A DNA stretch of 64,000 bases, from the NCBI GenBank assembly GCA_036897095.1, contig JAYMSP010000233.1, forward strand, positions 1-64,000, in the 5' to 3' direction. The notes below the pieces were generated by a model. That model ran no database searches, was not told where the DNA came from, and saw only the letters and a program-made list of their open reading frames with translations. The translations under genes and the position numbers were made by a program. Positions 12,612 to 24,990 of this stretch are shown here, in pieces. The stretch's first letter is position 1, and every line of letters begins with the position of its first letter. The DNA is from Plantago elongata (Eukaryota > Streptophyta > Magnoliopsida > Lamiales > Plantaginaceae).

Positions 12612-14705
12612 ATGGATATCTCGTTGCAATTAGATCAAACTCAAACCAGCACTAGGTTTACTTCTTCATTGACAACGCCCACCTCTAGTTTCCAGCAAAA
12701 GATTCAATTTTGTGACTACTTTCGAGTAGGAAAGAAACAATGTCCAGGTTCTTTTTGCCAATTTAGGTGTTTTGCTGTTTTAGACCAAGGGTTGAGAAGT
12801 CGACCCATTTTCAAGCATGTGAAGGATGAAAAGGTGTTATTGGAAGAACCCGTTAAACCGGGCTCCGAATTAGGCTCTACTATTTGTAGTTTGATAGAAA
12901 AGGCGGTGTCTTGTAAACAGGATAGTGAAGCTCTTCAGTATTTTGAAGTTTTAGAGAATCAGAACTATTTTAGCATTCCGACTCAGACGTATGATGCGTT
13001 GGTGTTGGCCTGTATTCGGCTTAAATTGGTTGGGTGTGTGAAGAAGGTGTTTGGTCATATGCTTAATTCGGGGGTGGAGCTGGATGTGTATATGAGGAAC
13101 AGGGTTTTGTTGATGCATGTGAAATGTGGGATGATGATTGATGCGCGTCAGTTGTTTGCGGACTTTCCAGAGAGGAATTTGGTCTCCTGGAACACTATAA
13201 TTGGGGGACTTGTGGATTCGGGTGAGTATCTGGAAGCGTTTACGTTGTTTTTGTCGATGTGGAAGGTTGAATCTGTTGTGGAGCCCAGGTCGATTGCGAT
13301 GATGCTTCGTGCATCTGCTGGCCTGGGACTTATTTCTCCCGGAGAGCAGTTGCACGCTTGTGCTGTGAAGATGGGGGGAAGTGATGAGGTATTTGTGTCG
13401 TGTGCCTTGATTAATATGTATAGCAAATGTGGTAACATTAAGAGTGCGAGATTTGTGTTTGATGCAATGCTGGAGAAAACCACAGTAGCATGGAATAGTA
13501 TTATTGCAGGCTATAATCTTCATGGTTATAGTGAAGAAGCGTTGAGCATGCATTCTAAAATGCAAGATTCCGGTGCCAAAATGGACCAGTTTACATACTC
13601 AATTGTTGTGAGAGTTTGCACGAGGTTAGCCTCTTTGGAGCATGCTAAACAAGCTCATGCCGGTCTTGTGAGAAGTGGTTTTGGTTCTGATTTGGTTGCT
13701 AACACTGCTCTTGTCGACTTCTATTGCAAATGGGGAAGGATAGAAGATGCCCGAAACGTGTTTGAGAAAATGCCTCGTAAAAACATCATGTCATGGAATG
13801 CATTAATATCAGGATATGGTAGTCATGGTCGCGGACCTGAAGCACTTAAGCTATTTGAGCGAATGGTCGGTGAACAAATGATGCCGAATCATGTTACCTT
13901 TTTGGCGGTTTTATCTGCTTGCAGTTATTCAGGATTATCCCACCAGGGGTGGGAAATTTTTGAATCAATGAGTAGGGACTACAAAGTAAAGCCCCGGGCT
14001 ATGCACTATGCCTGTATGGTTGAGTTGTTAGGACGGGAAGGATTACTTGATGAAGCTTTTGCATTAATAAGAGATGCCCCGGTTGAGCCAACAAGAAACA
14101 TGTGGGCTGCCTTGCTCACGGCTTGTAGGGTCCATAAGAATGTCGCTCTTTGCAAATATGCAGCTGAGAAACTTTACGAAATGGAACCCAAGAAAGTCTT
14201 AAGTTATGTGGTACTTCTGAATATCTATAACCGTTCTGGTAAGTTACGAGAGGCAGCCGCAGTTCTTCAAAAAATGAGGTCGAAAGGTCTGCTGGCACAA
14301 CCTGTTTGTACTTGGATTGAAATAAAGAAGCAGCAACATGCTTTCCTTCCTAATGATAAGTCTCATCCTCAAATTAAAGAAATTCATTTACATCTAGATG
14401 AAATCATAGTGCAAATTTCGAAACATGGGTATGTTCCTGAATGGAGAAGTTTGCTTCCTGATGTGGACGAAAGGACAGAAGCTATGCTTCTTCATCATGG
14501 CGAAAAAATGGCTGTTGCATTTGGGCTCATGAGTACTCCTAGTTCAATGCCTTTGCAACTTGTTCAGAGCCATAGGGTTTGTAGTGATTGCCACAATGCG
14601 ATCAAGTTGATTTCCCTAGTTTATAGACGGGAAATTGTTCTCCGAGATGCTAGTAGATTTCATCGTTTCAAAGATGGGAGTTGCTCTTGTGGTGATTACT
14701 GGTGA
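12612..14705 (+). CDS. DYW-class PPR protein, EMB3141/At5g50390-like
   Basis: A single-exon, 697-residue organelle RNA-binding protein. The N-terminus, rich in Ser/Thr and poor in acid residues, looks like a chloroplast transit peptide. Pentatricopeptide repeats of the P-L-S type run from about residue 100 to 490, with motifs such as NLVSWNTIIGGLVDSG (about 190), TTVAWNSIIAGYNLHG (about 289) and NIMSWNALISGYGSHG (about 388). E-type motifs (NMWAALLTACRVHKN) follow. The DYW deaminase-like domain spans about 606-697: zinc-binding HGE in HHGEKMAVAFG (about 628), CSDCH (about 656) and the terminal CSCGDYW. These residues are those needed for C-to-U RNA editing. Overall similarity to Arabidopsis EMB3141 is strong from memory. 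An in-frame TTG two codons upstream was rejected in favour of this ATG. Confidence 0.93.
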   Translation: MDISLQLDQTQTSTRFTSSLTTPTSSFQQKIQFCDYFRVGKKQCPGSFCQFRCFAVLDQGLRSRPIFKHVKDEKVLLEEPVKPGSELGSTICSLIEKAVSCKQDSEALQYFEVLENQNYFSIPTQTYDALVLACIRLKLVGCVKKVFGHMLNSGVELDVYMRNRVLLMHVKCGMMIDARQLFADFPERNLVSWNTIIGGLVDSGEYLEAFTLFLSMWKVESVVEPRSIAMMLRASAGLGLISPGEQLHACAVKMGGSDEVFVSCALINMYSKCGNIKSARFVFDAMLEKTTVAWNSIIAGYNLHGYSEEALSMHSKMQDSGAKMDQFTYSIVVRVCTRLASLEHAKQAHAGLVRSGFGSDLVANTALVDFYCKWGRIEDARNVFEKMPRKNIMSWNALISGYGSHGRGPEALKLFERMVGEQMMPNHVTFLAVLSACSYSGLSHQGWEIFESMSRDYKVKPRAMHYACMVELLGREGLLDEAFALIRDAPVEPTRNMWAALLTACRVHKNVALCKYAAEKLYEMEPKKVLSYVVLLNIYNRSGKLREAAAVLQKMRSKGLLAQPVCTWIEIKKQQHAFLPNDKSHPQIKEIHLHLDEIIVQISKHGYVPEWRSLLPDVDERTEAMLLHHGEKMAVAFGLMSTPSSMPLQLVQSHRVCSDCHNAIKLISLVYRREIVLRDASRFHRFKDGSCSCGDYW

Positions 14706-16669
14706 GGTAGTTAATTTTTTATTTATTTTGTACAAGTACTGATCAGGTATTGTAATACATTAGGAAACCCCAAGTTTTGTTATCATACAATGGTATAAGT
14801 TTCTTTCTATCAGCATTTGTGCTCTTGTAGACCTTATATGAGTATAGTGTGATAAGCATGTAATATGTCTCCAATAGAATGGGTTAGAATCAATATTACT
14901 CATGAGATGATCTTGAAGAGTTGCGTTACTTTGCATTTGTTGTTTCCATTTGAAGCCCTGCTGTATTTGCTTGATGATTAAAATCATAATTTCGCCTTCT
15001 TTTTTGTATGAAGTTGTTCATATAGGTTGACATCATCTGGTTATAGTTTGCGCCAAATTTGGTTCTTATTGTTCATGCATCAAAATAGAGAATCCATACT
15101 ACATTTATGAGTCACAATAGTTTAATATGCAATTAATTCGAAACGGTATGATTAAGGTGCATTCAGTGTTTCTGATATGAGAAGATATCTGGAAAATTGA
15201 TATCCTTTGAGGACAACAAGGTTTGCTGTATAAAACTATAAAAGTGTTTCTTTAATCGCTTTCTGTTTTCCTTGTTTAGTTTCTTGATGCTTATTCATCT
15301 TCAATTCAGAAAGTTTCCCTCTTGACCTTTAGTTGCTTAGTTTGAGCAATTGGGGAAGGCATGGAAGGATTTCAACAGAGATGGAGCCTACCGTCTTTCT
15401 GATACAATGTATCGCCTGTAATCCTTGTATGTTAGACATCATTGTATGTTAGACATCATTGTTTATATCATCTACAGGTAACTGTTCAATGGTTCATTTC
15501 ATCATTTGTGATACTGATATAAAAGTGTACATTTCTTCAAGGAGGCGGCTGGAAACTGTCTGAACAGTGATGGAGTCGTGGAGAACAGAAAAGGGCAAAT
15601 CAGTTGGTGAATCAACCAACTCAGGAAGAGATGTTTCTTTTGTTGCTGTTTGAGGATGGAGGGACTTGCTGATTATTTACAAGGTACTTAATGAAATCTT
15701 TAAGGACTTGATGTGTTCATCCATGGAATTCTCAGTTCGATACAATGTTCAATAGCTGGGAGAGTCAGTGTCCCTGCCCCCTGGACAAGTTTTTTGCAGT
15801 ATAGACCGATCCAGATACGAGTTTCTTCAGTAGTTTCCTGACAGGAAGCTCAATATGCAAAGAGACCTTAGAATTCTGAGCCCAAGAACTTTGGCATCTC
15901 ATTTCACTTATCACACAAAACCTGTTATGGTTTGTTATAATTTGTTAGTAGGATATTCGATATCATGCTGTCGTTATCTTTCCTTCGTTGTTTTCGTTTG
16001 TTTCTTCACTCTGTGTATTGGCTCCTCTCTTTGTGCTGATTGAATTTGAAGTCTTGTACATTATGGTAGTCCTCTTGCTTGTGGAGATTAAAACCTCATT
16101 TACGAAGCTCATCTCAAATTTTCAAATTTACGAAACCTCTTGAAAAGTTTGGAATGTTTATTAGAAAAAACACAAAATACATTAAATAAATAATGCATAT
16201 GATCTGTTCATTGCAACTTTCACTAGTTCTATTACTACAATAACACTTCGATCTTGTTACTTCTTCCAAGTTCCAACACAATCTAATAGATAAAATCCGA
16301 ACTAAAAAAGCACACCACTAGCGAAACTCACCATTCCAATATGGATCAATTGAGTTCCAAGTCGAAACGATCACTAGTACGAACCCCCCCTCCCCTCCCC
16401 ATCCTCCCGCTCTGTAGTTGGCCGGAACCGTAAGTTCGAAATCGCAGGATAATTTCGTCTTTACAACACCACTGGAAAACTGAATTCTCTAGAGTCAGCG
16501 GGCTCATGTGTAATTTATGAAAACTACGAGCTTCTTCTTCTTCTTCACTGAGCTCAAATTAGGGCAAAAAAGTGTACTAATTTCAGCTCAAATTGAACTC
16601 CAATCGTCAAAATTACAATCATCTGAACCAAATCCAAGCTCATCTCCACAAGAACTCGTTAACATTTGA
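14706..16669. other. Intergenic, PPR 3' region to COMM-like promoter
   Basis: No coding gene is supported. A perfect 17-base tandem duplication (TTGTATGTTAGACATCA) lies at 15425-15458. The stretch 15300-16050 has splice-like sites and may be a spliced 3' UTR or noncoding transcript. A CTTC run near 16530 probably belongs to the leader of the next gene. Confidence 0.4.
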
Positions 16670-17833
16670 ATGGCAGAGGCAAAAAACAATCACGGTATGT
16701 GGAAGCATTTGCCTCTCCTGGTTCGAGCCAATTCCAAAGAGTCTGTGGAGTACATTCTCCAAGCTCTCTGGCGGACCCGCCGCACCGGCCTCGACGCCGC
16801 TGATCGGAAAATTTTCCGGGATATTCTTCAGCTCTCTGATGACTTGGACCTCGACCCTGTAAGTTGAGATTTTTGTTTATTGAGCTTATTAAGTTTCTGC
16901 TTGTGTCGATTTGTTGTAACGGCTTCGTAGTGTTATCAGAAGTTGTGAACTGCAAGGAATTGTTAGTAGACTAGTAGTTTATATGTGATTGAGTTAGAAA
17001 TGAGAATTGAATCGTGGTAGGGACTAGAAATGTATATGCTGGAAGTTGGTACGAGAACTGTAGTAGGCGGAATCGGGCCTTCGTGTAGAACTAGTGGTGT
17101 AAAACAGAATTGTGAAATGAAATGAGTGAGTGGCTGGAGTTGTGATACAGAGATTCTGAAGAGTTTTTTTTTTTTTTTTGTCAGTAATGCCGAAAAAAAC
17201 ATTGGATTTGGGATTGAAAGGGAGATGATGGAAAAACGTTGCATTGTAACTGGGATTCTGGATTAAGGTATTAGGTTTGAATTGCATTGCAAAGTGATGG
17301 ATGAAGTGTTGATGGTATACTAGTCTGAATTATTTCTCGGGACTTTGATGTGTTTGTCGGAAGCAATTTTAAACTGTCTGCTATAGAATCTTTTACCTGT
17401 TTATGTGTTGAATATTAAGAGAGACATAAATCTACTGCAGCTGTTGGTGTGTCTTCGCATATTGATCCGGAGGTGTGTCTATGAGAATATCGATAAAGAT
17501 GAAATGCAGAAATTGTTCCCAGATGAAGTCCTACCTGAATTGAAGAGACTGTTGACACTGTTACTACAGAAGTTTCAGAATGAGTGGCGTGAAGATATAT
17601 CTGAAAATCCGGTGAGAAGCAACTAATGTATCTCAGCCAAGCTTTATTAATTGTTCTTGGGCGGCTATCACACTAGGAACATGTAAGATACCTCTGTGAT
17701 TTTGTTGTAAACTTCAATTTTGCAGCTTCAGATCAATGATAAGCCAAACTTGGATGAAGGGGAATTCAAGTTCCAGCTGGCCAAAGATACAATGGAGATG
17801 ATGTTGAAATCCATGTACTCCATTCGAGATTAA
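16670..17833 (+). CDS. Small COMM-domain-like protein, possibly missing an exon
   Basis: Three exons (16670-16858, 17441-17611, 17726-17833) join in phase 0 to 155 residues. The first part, MWKHLPLLVRANSKESVEYI to FPDEVLPELKRLL, matches a conserved plant protein of unknown role. From memory its C-terminal part is COMM-like: VKFQLTKDTLETMLKSMYYI in relatives, and FKFQLAKDTMEMMLKSMYSI here. COMM proteins in animals act in endosomal sorting with the CCC complex; the plant role is not settled. Relatives have a segment with PRLKAMTW between the second and last exons; it is absent here and not visible in the 114-base intron 17612-17725. The protein also stops right after YSIRD, where relatives continue. 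It is either a shortened but functional form or a decaying gene. Confidence 0.75.
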
Positions 17834-18803
17834 TCTTCAGAGTCTGTAAGTCAATCATCATCTATGCTGATTCTCTTTCTTGTTCTTGCCAAACCCATTC
17901 ATGTTGATTTTCTTTTTCTGTTCCTGTAGCTTGCAAGCGATCTCTAGGTTATCAGGGTGAACTCTAGTTCTGAATGTAAATGTGGTTTCGTCCCAATTCG
18001 ATCAGAAAGGTAGAGATCATTAGTCCTGGCAATTGGTCTCAGATCATGCACCTATTTGGAGTTTGTCTGGAAAGTTTAGTTATTAACATCATGTTATGAT
18101 TTATCCACCCTCAGTAGTTTGGGATGTAAATGTGGTCTCGTAATTTTCTGAACTGTACTGATCCAGCGACTCTTCGAAGCTCAGATAGATCAAATTTGAA
18201 TCTCAGTATATAGCTGGTCGATCTACACTTTTTGCCACCCTTTTCAACTTTTTATTATAATGTTAATTTTTCACAACCACGCACTTGCACGATTAATTAT
18301 TAAATTTTTTTTAAATATCATATTTAACAAATCAGCTAGTTCATTTATTAAACACTTTTATAATCTAGATTATCATCAATCCAATCTGCTAAAATGTAGT
18401 AATGTATTAGCTATCAACTACTTGTAGTTATCAAGTACGAAATTTTTGGTCCTTTGGAAAGTTGTGTATTTTACACGTACGCCTGAGGTAAAAGAGCTGG
18501 GCTACTATAAGCCCAAATTAAAACAACAAAATTCCAACTCCATATATATATATATATATAAATAAATGTAAATTCATTTGATAAATTATGGGTATAATAG
18601 ACAATTCGTGCGTATCGAAAAACACACTCGACAGCGTGTTTCAGAATCACTCATCAAAGGCCTGACGAGCTAGCAGGTGTGTTTAAAAATTCAATTTTCG
18701 TACTAACCAACGTATTTTTACCCGATCAACCATTAAAAATACAAAATTCACCTCGACCAATCACTCCCTAACCCTTCCATTTCAATTCCACTGACATGTA
18801 AAA
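17834..18803. other. Intergenic with a short TA microsatellite
   Basis: The first 350 bases are probably the 3' UTR of the COMM-like gene, possibly spliced. A (TA)n run lies at about 18542-18560. No gene is seen. Confidence 0.5.
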
Positions 18804-20114
18804 ATGTCCGACGTTTTCCGTGATATACTCCAGCATGTTCCGGTGATGTCTCTGTTCCGATTCCGCTCCGTGTGCAAGTCGTGGCGACGCATAATCGACG
18901 ATCCCGGTTTCGCCAAAAGTCACATCACCGGTGGAATTGGGGACGGTTGGATCGATGCGAGAAACAATACCAGTAAAATATTCTTGTTACCTCTTCATCA
19001 CTTGGTTTTCCACAAACACATGAGCTCAAAGCCTCAAACTGTAACTGTGACTATGCTAATATGGAAATGTGTATGAGTTGTAATACCAAATTGGTCGATT
19101 CTACTAATGTTAAATACTCCGTTGCACCCGGGTTGCCTCGGGGTTTACCTGTGGCGTGTTGCAATGGCCTCATTTTGGCTTCTAGTATAAAGAAAAATAT
19201 GGCTTGGGTTGTTTGGAACCCTTTTACAGGGGAATCAGTTAAGTTGCCTTTGTGTGCTGAATTTCCAAAGGAGGTGAAACATTAAACAGAAGATGATCTG
19301 TTTAGTGGGATAGGTTATGATGAATTTAGTGATGATTATAAGGTTGTCAGGATTGTTATGCCCGGTACTACTTTTATATGTTCTATCAACTCGAGTGCTT
19401 GGCGTAGAATCGATGATTTTCCACATGATATCATCGAGTCGTTCACGACTTTTGGAGCTTTTGCTAATGGTGCATTGCATTGGATTGTCTGTACGGAAGA
19501 GAAACAGGGCTGGATACTTGCTCTGGATCTAATCACTGAAACTTATCAGAAAATTCCATTGCCCCAAAAAATTGGTCCTGTAGTCAATCCCTATCGCTTG
19601 GATTTAGTTGAATTGAGTGGGTTCTTGTTTCTTATTTCTTGGACCTGGACACGTGTGGTGCTGTTTTGTGGATGATTGAGGATTCTTATAGTGGTTGTAA
19701 CATAAAGATGTGGCCTAAGATGATGTCGTTAGGACATACTCATTGTGTAGAGCCAATAGCTTATTTGAAGAATGAAAATCGAGTTCTTATTCAGCATCGG
19801 CACAGGAGTAATAAGTTTTTGTGGTATGATGTGGAGAAGAAACTTTCCTTGAAATTTCTATTCAAGTCAACCCAGATGCTAATGGCGATGATCATTACTC
19901 GGATAGTGTTGGTGGTTTTTTTACTTCCCAGGTTATTCAAGCTAGCCTTGTTCGTCTCAGGAGGAGTGATGGTACTAATGAGGGTGTTGATGCTGAAGTA
20001 AAATCCTCGAAAGAAAAAGAAAGCGGGTATCTGATTGTGAAACTCTTGGTTTTAAGGTTTTCTATGGATCCTGTAAAAAGGGTGTTTAGCCACCGTTATG
20101 TTTTGGATATATGA
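18804..20114 (+). pseudogene. Broken F-box gene (F-box plus F-box-associated domain)
   Basis: The N-terminus is a good F-box (MSDVFRDILQHVPVMSLFRF, then SVCKSWRRIIDDPGF). F-box-associated blocks follow in order: CNGLILAS, WNPFTGESVKLPL, GIGYDEFSDDYKVVRI, then FANGALHWIV and WILALDLITETY. An intact gene of this type would give a SCF ubiquitin-ligase adaptor of about 400 residues. Here the frame shifts near 19050, an in-frame TAA lies at 19283-19285, and further shifts occur near 19650 and near 19855. None of the breaks has GT-AG splice signals. The frame finally ends at TGA 20112-20114. Confidence 0.85.
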
Positions 20115-21178
20115 GGGAGGCACTGTACATGTTTTGGAGTGTGAGTAACACTTCAAATTGTCATTCAAGTCTCAAGTCTTTTGTCTCGAAGTGTTCTAAT
20201 AGGTAGTAGTTCGTGGAAATGTTTTGTAAGCTATGCTAATGACTCAGGATCTGATCCATTTTGACTGTGTTAGTATTATTAGAAGTTCAAATTTCTTGAA
20301 TGGAATTGCTACTGTTGTTTTAAGCTTCTGTTTGTTTTGTAAATATCTGCTCAGTTTTCTTAGCTAAATCTTATGATGCTAAGCTGCTAGTCTTCTATTG
20401 AATGAATTCAAGTCAGATTCTGATTCTGCTGAAATCAAGATTATGAGCATCATCATCACTGTATTCATTCAAACAATATTTGGTATGCGTCTCAGACCCT
20501 TTAAAACAGATTGATAATGGGTTGCTGAGAAGCATAGACCGATGGAAGAGGTCTCGTGGAACCTGATCGAACCTCTGCTTTTCAAAGCGTTTGAACAAAG
20601 AGTGGGCAAAAGAGAAGGTTGGAGCCTTGTTCAGACTATCAATTTGGAAACGAGTAGAGAAGAGAAGTTAGAACGAGTGATGTTTGATATAATTTCCATT
20701 ACTGATGGAAGGTCAATACGTAGAATACTCTGTTCCATTTAAGCCATCTAATCATTCAAGACATCATCTAGATTCTTGAGGGAGTGAGAGTTGGCAGTTT
20801 AGTCGGTTCCACGCCAACTTACAGTAGAAATTTTCAGACACTGAATATTTTTCAGCCAAGCCATAGTAGAAATGTAACATAATATCTTGAACATAAAACA
20901 GCATTTCACAGCATTCTGAACTCCGAACAGTTAACTCTGTCCGACAAAAAAGGCTAAAACGAACACATTTGATTATTTAGGTAAACAAATAGAAGAGATT
21001 TAGCATCCAACATCAACATGTGCTAACAAAAGATGTATAACAGCTAAATTACATTAATCCATACATGGATGGAAAATGTCAAACATACATGAAACTTTGA
21101 TCAAAGTATTTCAACTCTCCAACGGAGCTAGTGGCTAGTAGCTAGACCCGAGTACTCTATTTTACGGGAAAAGAGTGA
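20115..21178. other. Intergenic between F-box pseudogene and BAP31-like gene
   Basis: No recognisable gene. A plus-strand ORF of about 66 codons at 20542-20742 has no family I know and no supporting context. The right-hand 300-400 bases are probably the 3' UTR of the minus-strand gene. Confidence 0.45.
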
Positions 21179-23310
21179 CTACTCATCCTTGTACCTCTTC
21201 TCCACTTCCTCCATGCTCTCCACTTCTCTATGATACTTGCAGATGCGGTAGATGCACCTAAATCAGCATTCACACACACGGAACAGAGAGGTGAGGGGAA
21301 AACAAATCCAAATAAATTAGATAGGCATCAATTCTAAATATCAAGTCATCTTACCAATAAAGCAGGCAGGCAGCAATGCACAAGACAGCATTCCTCTGAG
21401 CCTTGTAGATCTGCAACTCAAACACGAGGAATTATAAGTTGAACATACTGATGATTCATGGTTCGTGACATGCATAACAGCCACGGATAAATAGTACTAA
21501 GAGGGAAATAGCCAATCACCATACACAGGAATTCACTAGATTGAAAAGCTAAGAATTATTGATATCATCTCAAAATAATTGCATATTGAAGAGATCAGGG
21601 TATGAAGAGGGGCTTGGAAGATGAGCCTGTGTAAGGATCAGGCAGTACCGAAGTTCTAGCAATTTAGATACTCCATCTACCAGAATAATGTATTTATAAT
21701 TGCTTTAGGTAGGATGGTTTTGGCAATGAGTAACTCCAATGTATTTAACTACAGGTTCAGTACTGATTACTGAAAGTAGGACATCATGAGATCCTCTTTG
21801 CCTAGTTCTCTATCAGGAGCTGCCAGTGTCAGATAGATATGTAACTAAACTGTAGAATTACAAAAGCCCCAGGGTCTACCAACTGAAAGGTACTAAGGCT
21901 AAGTTCACATATCAAGAACTTGAACTACAAACTATTCGGAGGAAACAAGGCAGAAATTCTTGAAGGATACTCAACAGCACAATAAAGTGGAATGTCACAC
22001 AGACTAGATAAGAAAAGATGTACAGAGCGTCAGACCCAATAAAACTTGAAAAATCCACAAGCATATCATACAAACTCAAGAAAGGAAGGAAGCTAAATCT
22101 TCATTCACTTGCATATTCAACAAGGATTTAAGTTCATGCCAATTACTCATGCATAATTTCATCTTTACAAAGATATCATAATACCATGTTTTATCAAGTC
22201 GTTAAGTCAATGCGCCAATTACGTCCACAATTGGAAAAGTAAAGGAAATAGTAATCTGTGTCAGTTAAGATCTTGGTAAATAATGAATAGCGAGGCACAT
22301 ATAATTTGAACAGACAAGCATAATCTTTGCATTACGAATTTTGAATTTGGCTTTCTCCGAGGATGCGTACTCCAATGAACAAATTTTAAATGCAGGTTAA
22401 ATCAGTATGCTAAATAAAGACCGAGATGTAATCACACTGAATCATAAATGCAAACATCTCATGACCCAAATTCCAGCTTTCACAGAGCTATATAGCTAAA
22501 CGGCCCATGTCAATTCAAAGCAGCAAAAAGTGTAAGCAAAACAATCGCCAGGGCTCAACAATTTACACTCTATCACTGTCGGAAGAAAATAGCAAGGACT
22601 GATTCTCTTCAAATCATAAGCAGTGTCATCTCTCAAACACATATGATTATATCCAGTTAAATCCATAATTATTCTTCGAAAACAAGGAATCCAGCTGAGC
22701 TAGAGAACTCCTGCACACTATAAAATCCATATGGCAACAACAATTGCATTTGCAACAAAACAACCAGCACAATTTCAGCTCAAACAAGCTAAAAATATCA
22801 CAACACCTCACAAACAGGACCATAGCATAATCCACAGACCAACAAAAAATGCATTTACAACAAAACAACCAGCATAATTCAGCTCAATCAAGCACAATAC
22901 AACACAAACAAACCATATCAGAATCCAAAAAACGACTTCGAATCGATAAAATTACCGATTTCTCATAACGATCCCTCTCTGCAGCAGTGCAGATCTCACC
23001 AGTACACATCAACCGATGCTCATTCTTCCAGTAAATATCTACGAAACACAATCAAATGAATCGAAATCAAATCACCAAAAACAGCTCCAAATCGCAATAA
23101 TCGAAAACCTAGCCACACAAAAACGAAATCGAGCATACCGAGAAGCTGGAAAGCGGAGAAAGGTATGATAAACAGTGAGGGCTGGAGAATCAGCGAGATG
23201 AGTGATGTGATGCGAGTTTTGATAGCCTTCGGCGAAGGTAAAGTAAGTACAAGTGCCACAACTGCTTCTGCCGCAACGACGTAGGCCAGTATCACCCATT
23301 GCAACGCCAT
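21179..23310 (-). CDS. BAP29/BAP31-like small ER membrane protein
   Basis: Four exons on the minus strand (23310-23139, 23038-22956, 21410-21355, 21257-21179) join in frame to 129 residues. The protein starts MALQWVILAYVVAAEAVVAL and has two or three hydrophobic segments: residues 5-25, about 37-57, and IYKAQRNAVLCIAACLLYW near 86-105. Between them is a conserved polar loop with CTAAERDRYEKS. It ends in a charged tail, MEEVEKRYKDE. This matches a family of plant proteins related to the transmembrane part of B-cell receptor-associated protein 31, thought to act in ER export or quality control. Upstream in-frame codons before MALQW are ignored because relatives begin at this Met. Intron 2 is long, 22955-21411. 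A Stowaway-like end lies about 210 bases upstream of the ATG. Confidence 0.88.
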
Positions 23311-23504
23311 GCTTGTGGTTTTCTTCTCTGACGAGTTTTGTGATGAGGTTTTGTTTGTTCCGATCTTGCTTATGATGCAAGGTTGCAGAAGGTTCCCATT
23401 TCTCCTCCTATTACAAGAAGTGTTTCGAACCGAACCGGTCAATCGACCTGGTTGGACCAGTATTTTTGTGAAAATTACGTCAAAAGTTAAACCGTGTATT
23501 TGAC

Positions 23505-23541
23505 AAATATTTCATTTTAAATGGGACGGTACGGAGGGAGT
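23505..23541 (-). mobile_element. Solo Stowaway-like MITE end
   Basis: The sequence gggacggtacggagggagta matches the terminal inverted repeat seen in many plant Tc1/mariner Stowaway MITEs (CTCCCTCCGT on the other strand). No partner end was found nearby, so it is a fragment or a lone end upstream of the BAP31-like gene. Confidence 0.5.
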
Positions 23542-24093
23542 ATTTGAATTTTACTAAATATGAAAAAAAGATCTTACTTTGCTAGCCAAAATGTTTGATA
23601 AACTAACCTTATTTTTTACTTGTATTTTTTCTATTTAATTCTTTCACAAAAACATGTTTCAAGCATTTTCGACCGTTGCAATATTATTTTCTACGTAACT
23701 GATCATCAATAGTTTACGTCCAGAAGAATCGAATCACAAACTGTATCTAAGCCACGGTAAGAAATGACCAAACGTATAATATGCACATTCATCCATCTAC
23801 AAATGGATACTCAGGTAAGTCTTTGCATTTGCAATTTTGCATTCAGCAGAACTAGAAGCTACTGATGTGTTTTACAAGAATTGCAATATCACAAAGAAAC
23901 CTCACTTACAAGATGAGAAAAGCAAAAAATGTACTCCTCTCCATTGAAGTAGTATGGTACACCTAAAAATCGAAAATGTATGAAGTTTTGTGATACGAAG
24001 CAATTAAGGAAAAAGACATAGTGTCTAACAGACCCCGAAAGCTAGAAAACAGCGAGTACAAAGCTGCAGGCATATATCTTAGTCACCCAATGG

Positions 24094-24981
24094 TTATCTT
24101 TCCCTGTCATGCCGATCTGAGTGTCTGTAATGCCGAGAGGATCGTTCTCCTCTGTCAACTGAAGTCCTTTCCCTTGGCAATCTTGTTTCATGCCTGGAAG
24201 AACGTCTATCTTGTTTTTGGTGCTTGGGAAAGCGGTCATCATTGTGCTTAGATCCCTCTCCGCTAGATGAAAGGTCAGGACTTAAAGATGCTTTTCGTTT
24301 CTCATGGATGTGAATGTGATCGGTTTCAGAACTCCGCCTTTTCCTTCGGGGTGGTGATGGGATTTCTAATCTCGACATATATCTTCCTTCAGGAGGAGGT
24401 GTTATTCCTAGCCTCTTCAAATCATCCCATGGGATTTGCCGCAAAGGAGCGCGAAAGGGTCTCTCACGGCCACCAAATCGAAGTTGTCCCGATTCTTTCC
24501 TCCCTCCGAGACCCCCTCCAAGTCGTCTTGGAATCCAACCAGGCATCAACTGCTGCCTATTGTAATCAACACTGATTTCTGAATCATCGATAAAAGTATG
24601 ATGTGCATCCTTGTATGCTCGGCGCATCTCTTTATCTGTTTGAAATTCAACAAAGCCATAACCACGCGAGGCACCTGTCACTATGTGTCTCACCAGCCGC
24701 AAGTTCTTCACCCTCCCATATTTGCTCATAGCTTGGTGAAGAGTGTCTTCGGTAGTTGAATGCGAGAGATGGCTGACAAAAAGAGTGCAATACGGGTCCC
24801 CGGTGACTTTAGGATCTCCAAAGGGGTCATAGAGGTTGGCATTAGAACAAAGAAGGGCTCTATAAACTCCATTATCATGTGGTAGAATGTCGGTTCCATC
24901 TATGCTTCCAGCTTGAATGGGATGGTAGGTATCGGCATAGAAAACAGAATTTAAGCTCTTGCTGCTGTTTTTGCCGCTCAT
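24094..24981 (-). CDS. U11/U12 small nuclear ribonucleoprotein 35 kDa protein
   Basis: A 295-residue protein of the U11/U12 di-snRNP, which recognises U12-type introns in the minor spliceosome. It opens [21 protein letters not shown] single RRM follows at about 65-145, with RNP2-like LFVSHL and RNP1 RGYGFVEF, then the family block [20 protein letters not shown]. The C-terminal third is rich in Arg/Ser/Asp/His ([17 protein letters not shown]), as in relatives. The coding region is a single exon. The ATG at 24981 is chosen because a 3' splice site (ctgcag) lies nine bases upstream; codons before it are GTG, not ATG. A likely 5' UTR intron is 24991-26227. At2g43370 is the Arabidopsis counterpart by memory. 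Confidence 0.93.
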   Translation of the reverse strand: MSGKNSSKSLNSVFYADTYHPIQAGSIDGTDILPHDNGVYRALLCSNANLYDPFGDPKVTGDPYCTLFVSHLSHSTTEDTLHQAMSKYGRVKNLRLVRHIVTGASRGYGFVEFQTDKEMRRAYKDAHHTFIDDSEISVDYNRQQLMPGWIPRRLGGGLGGRKESGQLRFGGRERPFRAPLRQIPWDDLKRLGITPPPEGRYMSRLEIPSPPRRKRRSSETDHIHIHEKRKASLSPDLSSSGEGSKHNDDRFPKHQKQDRRSSRHETRLPRERTSVDRGERSSRHYRHSDRHDRER

Positions 24982-24990
24982 TTTCACCAC

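Noticed and set aside
12951-13565. 204-codon minus-strand ORF inside the PPR gene
   Set aside because: It lies wholly opposite the clear PPR coding frame and has no domain; a shadow ORF.
15855-16043. Small plus-strand ORF after the PPR gene
   Set aside because: No recognisable domain; likely part of a 3' UTR or spacer.
24021-24575. Plus-strand ORFs opposite U11/U12-35K
   Set aside because: Shadows of the RS-rich minus-strand coding region.
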